NCBI GenBank assembly: GCA_964498065.1
Contig: CAZCFZ010000018.1
Coordinates: 1 to 64,000 of the forward strand
Direction: 5' to 3'
From: FEN-1297 sp964498065
Lineage (GTDB): Bacteria; Bacteroidota; Ignavibacteria; Ignavibacteriales; Ignavibacteriaceae
DNA length: 64,000 nt
This document shows, one piece after another, positions 62,113-64,000 of this stretch (positions within the stretch are counted from its first letter, which is position 1; each line of letters starts with the position of its first letter). The notes under the pieces are model-generated. The model was not told the origin of the DNA, searched no databases, and worked only from the letters and a program-made list of their open reading frames with translations. A program made the translations under genes and the position numbers.

Positions 62113-62773
62113 TGTTTAAATCTATATTTTCTTCGGATTGATTTAAGTTATTATCAATTTTGGGGTCTGCAGCATCCAAAGCACCTGAGTTAGTTAAAGC
62201 AGATGTTTCATATCCGGTTTTAACTTCAACTTCCTTTTTATTTTTTCCATAAAAGAAAATCAGGATGAATACTCCGATTGTAACGGATGCGTCGGCAAAG
62301 TTAAATATCGGCCAGCGGTCAAAGCTTTTACCAAACAAATTGAACTTGAAAAAATCAAAATCCAAAAAATCAACTACTCTGCCGTAAAACAGCGGAGCGT
62401 AATGATAAAAAATTCCGTAAAACATTCTATCGATCAAATTACCAACGGCACCGCCTAAAATAAACGCAACGGCAAGCCTCAACGATAATCGTTTATTCCT
62501 AATTATATAAAGATAGATCAGAAGTCCTATACTTGCAACTAAAGAGAATAACGAGATCCACAATTTCATTTTAGTACCCGGATCAAATCCGAAAGCCATG
62601 CCGGGGTTTTCAATAAAGGTAATTCTAAAAAAATTACCTATAACGGGAATCTGCTGGCCTTGATACATGCCCGCATAGTATATTTTCAAAAAAGGAATTG
62701 CAAATCCTTTTACGATCAATTTAGAAACCTGATCAATTATAACGATGGAAAGCGAAATATATAAAACTTTCAA
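62066..62773 (-). CDS. lspA: Signal peptidase II, copy 2, with C-terminal tail
   Basis: The only start is a TTG at 62773, one base after the TAG stop of the upstream copy, with AAGGA at good spacing; this implies translational coupling. It is 235 residues: four transmembrane helices with IDQVSKLIVKGF, NPGMAFGF and the two catalytic aspartates in GNLIDRMF and FNFADASV. Beyond residue about 175 there is a hydrophilic Asn/Asp/Glu-rich tail of about 60 residues not found in normal LspA (about 160-170). It cleaves signal peptides of lipoproteins after lipid attachment. Two copies in tandem are unusual. Confidence 0.9.
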   Translation of the reverse strand: MKVLYISLSIVIIDQVSKLIVKGFAIPFLKIYYAGMYQGQQIPVIGNFFRITFIENPGMAFGFDPGTKMKLWISLFSLVASIGLLIYLYIIRNKRLSLRLAVAFILGGAVGNLIDRMFYGIFYHYAPLFYGRVVDFLDFDFFKFNLFGKSFDRWPIFNFADASVTIGVFILIFFYGKNKKEVEVKTGYETSALTNSGALDAADPKIDNNLNQSEENIDLNNGEPDKGKEIPDSNS

Positions 62774-62774
62774 T

Positions 62775-63368
62775 CTATTCCTTATTTTCTGCCAGATAAT
62801 TTTCTATGACAGGATTTACAGAACTCTCAGTATTCCTTTGCCGGTTAAGAGCAAATAAAAGTAATATTACACCGGAAGTAACAGCTACATCCGCAAAGTT
62901 GAAGACGTAACTTCCGAACATTTTATCAAAAATAAAAAAATTAAAAAATTTCAAATTGAAAAAGTCAACTACTTTTCCATGAAAAAGCGGTCCATAATTA
63001 TAAAATATTCCGTAAAAAATTCTATCTATTAAATTTCCAACCGCTCCCCCTAAAATCAATGCAATAGCCAGCCTTAAACTAAATATTTTTTTTCTGCTCT
63101 TATATAGATAGATCACCAAACCGATACCGGCGATTATTGAAAAAAAAGCGATAAGGAATTTAAAACTTTCCCCAAAGTCGATTCCGAATGCTATCCCGGG
63201 ATTTTCTACCAGAGTAATGTTAAAAAAATCTCCCAGCAGCGGAATTCTCTGACCTTCATACAAACCGTGGATACTAAAATTTAAAAACGGAATTGAAAAG
63301 CCTTTAACAAACAGCTTTGAAAGCTGATCAATTACTACAACTATGAATGAAAAAAATAATACTTTCAC
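62775..63368 (-). CDS. lspA: Signal peptidase II, copy 1
   Basis: The frame extends to a TTG at 63386, but the GTG at 63368 begins MKVLFFS, aligns with the paralogue start and has AGG 6 bases upstream, giving 197 residues. It has four transmembrane helices with IDQLSKLFVKGF, NPGIAFGI and the catalytic aspartates in GNLIDRIF and FNFADVAV. It ends a few residues after helix 4, so it lacks the tail of copy 2. It is probably about half identical to copy 2 by eye. It follows the dksA-like gene by 36 bases. Confidence 0.91.
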   Translation of the reverse strand: MKVLFFSFIVVVIDQLSKLFVKGFSIPFLNFSIHGLYEGQRIPLLGDFFNITLVENPGIAFGIDFGESFKFLIAFFSIIAGIGLVIYLYKSRKKIFSLRLAIALILGGAVGNLIDRIFYGIFYNYGPLFHGKVVDFFNLKFFNFFIFDKMFGSYVFNFADVAVTSGVILLLFALNRQRNTESSVNPVIENYLAENKE

Positions 63369-63404
63369 ATCAAACCTACACTTCAAAATAAATCATTCAA
63401 ATCA

Positions 63405-64000
63405 TTATCTTTTTTCCTGTCTCTGTTTTATCGGTAAACAAAGCTGACTGTGCGGTACTGCCTCCAGTCTTGCTTTCGGAACTAGAGGGCATGTTTCACA
63501 AAGATGCTGCGGTTCCTCAATGCATTCAATACATATTCCATATGTACCGGCATCTATCCTTTTAAGCGCATCTTCCAGATAACCCAGAAATTTATTTTCT
63601 CTTTGAGCATAAAGAAAAGTTTTTTCCCTTTCCATCGCATCGGTACCCTGTTCCGCCATATGCAATGAATAAGGGGAGTTTTCATTAATATATTCACCTG
63701 TTGTCGGATCCAGCATTTGTTCTTTTAAATTCTGGAGTTGTTCAATTATCTCGTCTCTTTTAGCTAGAATAATTTCCCTAAAATGTTCTAAATCTTCTTT
63801 ACTGTACCCCTTAATATTTTCCATTGCTTTAGCACGAATTTCTGCCGGGCTTAATTCTTCTGTAACAACCACGGGAGTTTTTTCCTTAACAACCTTTTTT
63901 CTTGGCATATTTGTCTTTTTTCCTGTCTTTTTTTCTATAGTTTTCTTCTTTGTTGCTTTTTGAACTTTTGTAACTTTCTTCTTTTCAGCCGCTTTTTTTA
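63405..64000 (-). CDS. DksA/TraR-type zinc-finger protein with Lys-rich N-terminus, 5' end outside window
   Basis: From an ATG at 63908 the frame gives 167 residues, but it stays open to the right edge through a Lys/Ala-rich sequence (KKATKKKT type), so the real start is probably outside. A coiled-coil segment (about residues 30-80 from the ATG) precedes the C4 region TYGICIECIEEPQHLCETCP, then ARLEAVPHSQLC. The ARLEAVP-x-x-x-LC phrase is typical. The final C-x-x-C pair is reduced to one Cys (LCLPIKQ), and an extra CETC lies inside the first loop. DksA-like proteins bind RNA polymerase and tune rRNA and stress promoters. The Lys-rich N-terminus may bind nucleic acid. Confidence 0.75.
   Translation of the reverse strand, partial: KKAAEKKKVTKVQKATKKKTIEKKTGKKTNMPRKKVVKEKTPVVVTEELSPAEIRAKAMENIKGYSKEDLEHFREIILAKRDEIIEQLQNLKEQMLDPTTGEYINENSPYSLHMAEQGTDAMEREKTFLYAQRENKFLGYLEDALKRIDAGTYGICIECIEEPQHLCETCPLVPKARLEAVPHSQLCLPIKQRQEKR

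Overview
The window is AT-rich chromosomal DNA that looks like a member of the Ignavibacteria or a close relative in the Bacteroidota/Chlorobiota group. The evidence is five secreted proteins ending in type IX secretion system (T9SS) C-terminal sorting domains, four of them with the YPNPFNP motif. A PorV-family outer-membrane protein, two TonB-dependent receptors with carboxypeptidase-regulatory-like N-domains, a 14-blade propeller sensor kinase and one good match to the Bacteroidota promoter consensus (TTTG, 19 bases, TANNTTTG) point the same way. No rRNA, tRNA, CRISPR array or prophage was seen.

Layout. 1-16 kb (minus strand): a partial SurA/PpiC foldase, then a four-gene surface operon (TonB receptor, 1216-residue surface protein, PorV-like protein, protein with starch-binding-like repeats). 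Upstream of it lie two almost identical NarL-type response regulators and their probable partner, a reg_prop/Y_Y_Y/HisKA_3 sensor kinase. 16.6-25 kb: yjjX-type NTPase, NRDE protein, glutamate formimidoyltransferase, a RAYT-like Y1 transposase with REP-like palindromes, a formimino-THF cyclodeaminase homologue, a GH13 enzyme (minus strand) and ilvD. 25-41 kb: TPR protein, T9SS cargo, ECF sigma factor with zinc-finger anti-sigma-like partner, a cNMP/GAF protein with a degenerate kinase module, miaA, a glycosyltransferase, a GlcD-type oxidase and two large photosynthesis-stability/BNR-like repeat proteins with T9SS tails. 41-45 kb (minus strand): etfB-etfA-acyl-CoA dehydrogenase-small ORF. 45.4-51 kb (plus strand): a probable metal locus (DUF134 regulator, His-rich NifX-like protein, ArsP_2 transporter, TonB receptor, EamA transporter). 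51-58 kb: OsmC, methyltransferases, MauE-thioredoxin fusion, MFS transporter and a trans-sulfuration PLP enzyme. 58-64 kb (minus strand): thioredoxin-like protein, YgjP-like metalloprotease, cysS, rluD-type synthase, two tandem lspA genes and a DksA/TraR-like protein that runs off the right edge.

How parts work together. The strongest candidate system is the sensor kinase, twin regulators and surface operon (about 1.6-16.1 kb). It resembles a split version of the hybrid two-component systems that control polysaccharide utilisation loci, but with no SusD. Two NarL-like 7-2-7 inverted repeats lie in front of the operon and of one regulator. The second candidate is the metal locus, where a 20-base perfect palindrome overlaps the predicted transcription start of the DUF134 gene.

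The intergenic DNA is unusually rich in small palindromic elements of several families: 122-base MITE-like elements, REP-like hairpins tied to the RAYT, CCCTTCCC/GGGAAGGG hairpins and nested palindromes. One palindrome type has also entered the coding sequence of two T9SS sorting domains in frame. All functional statements come from reading motifs by eye; no database search was run.
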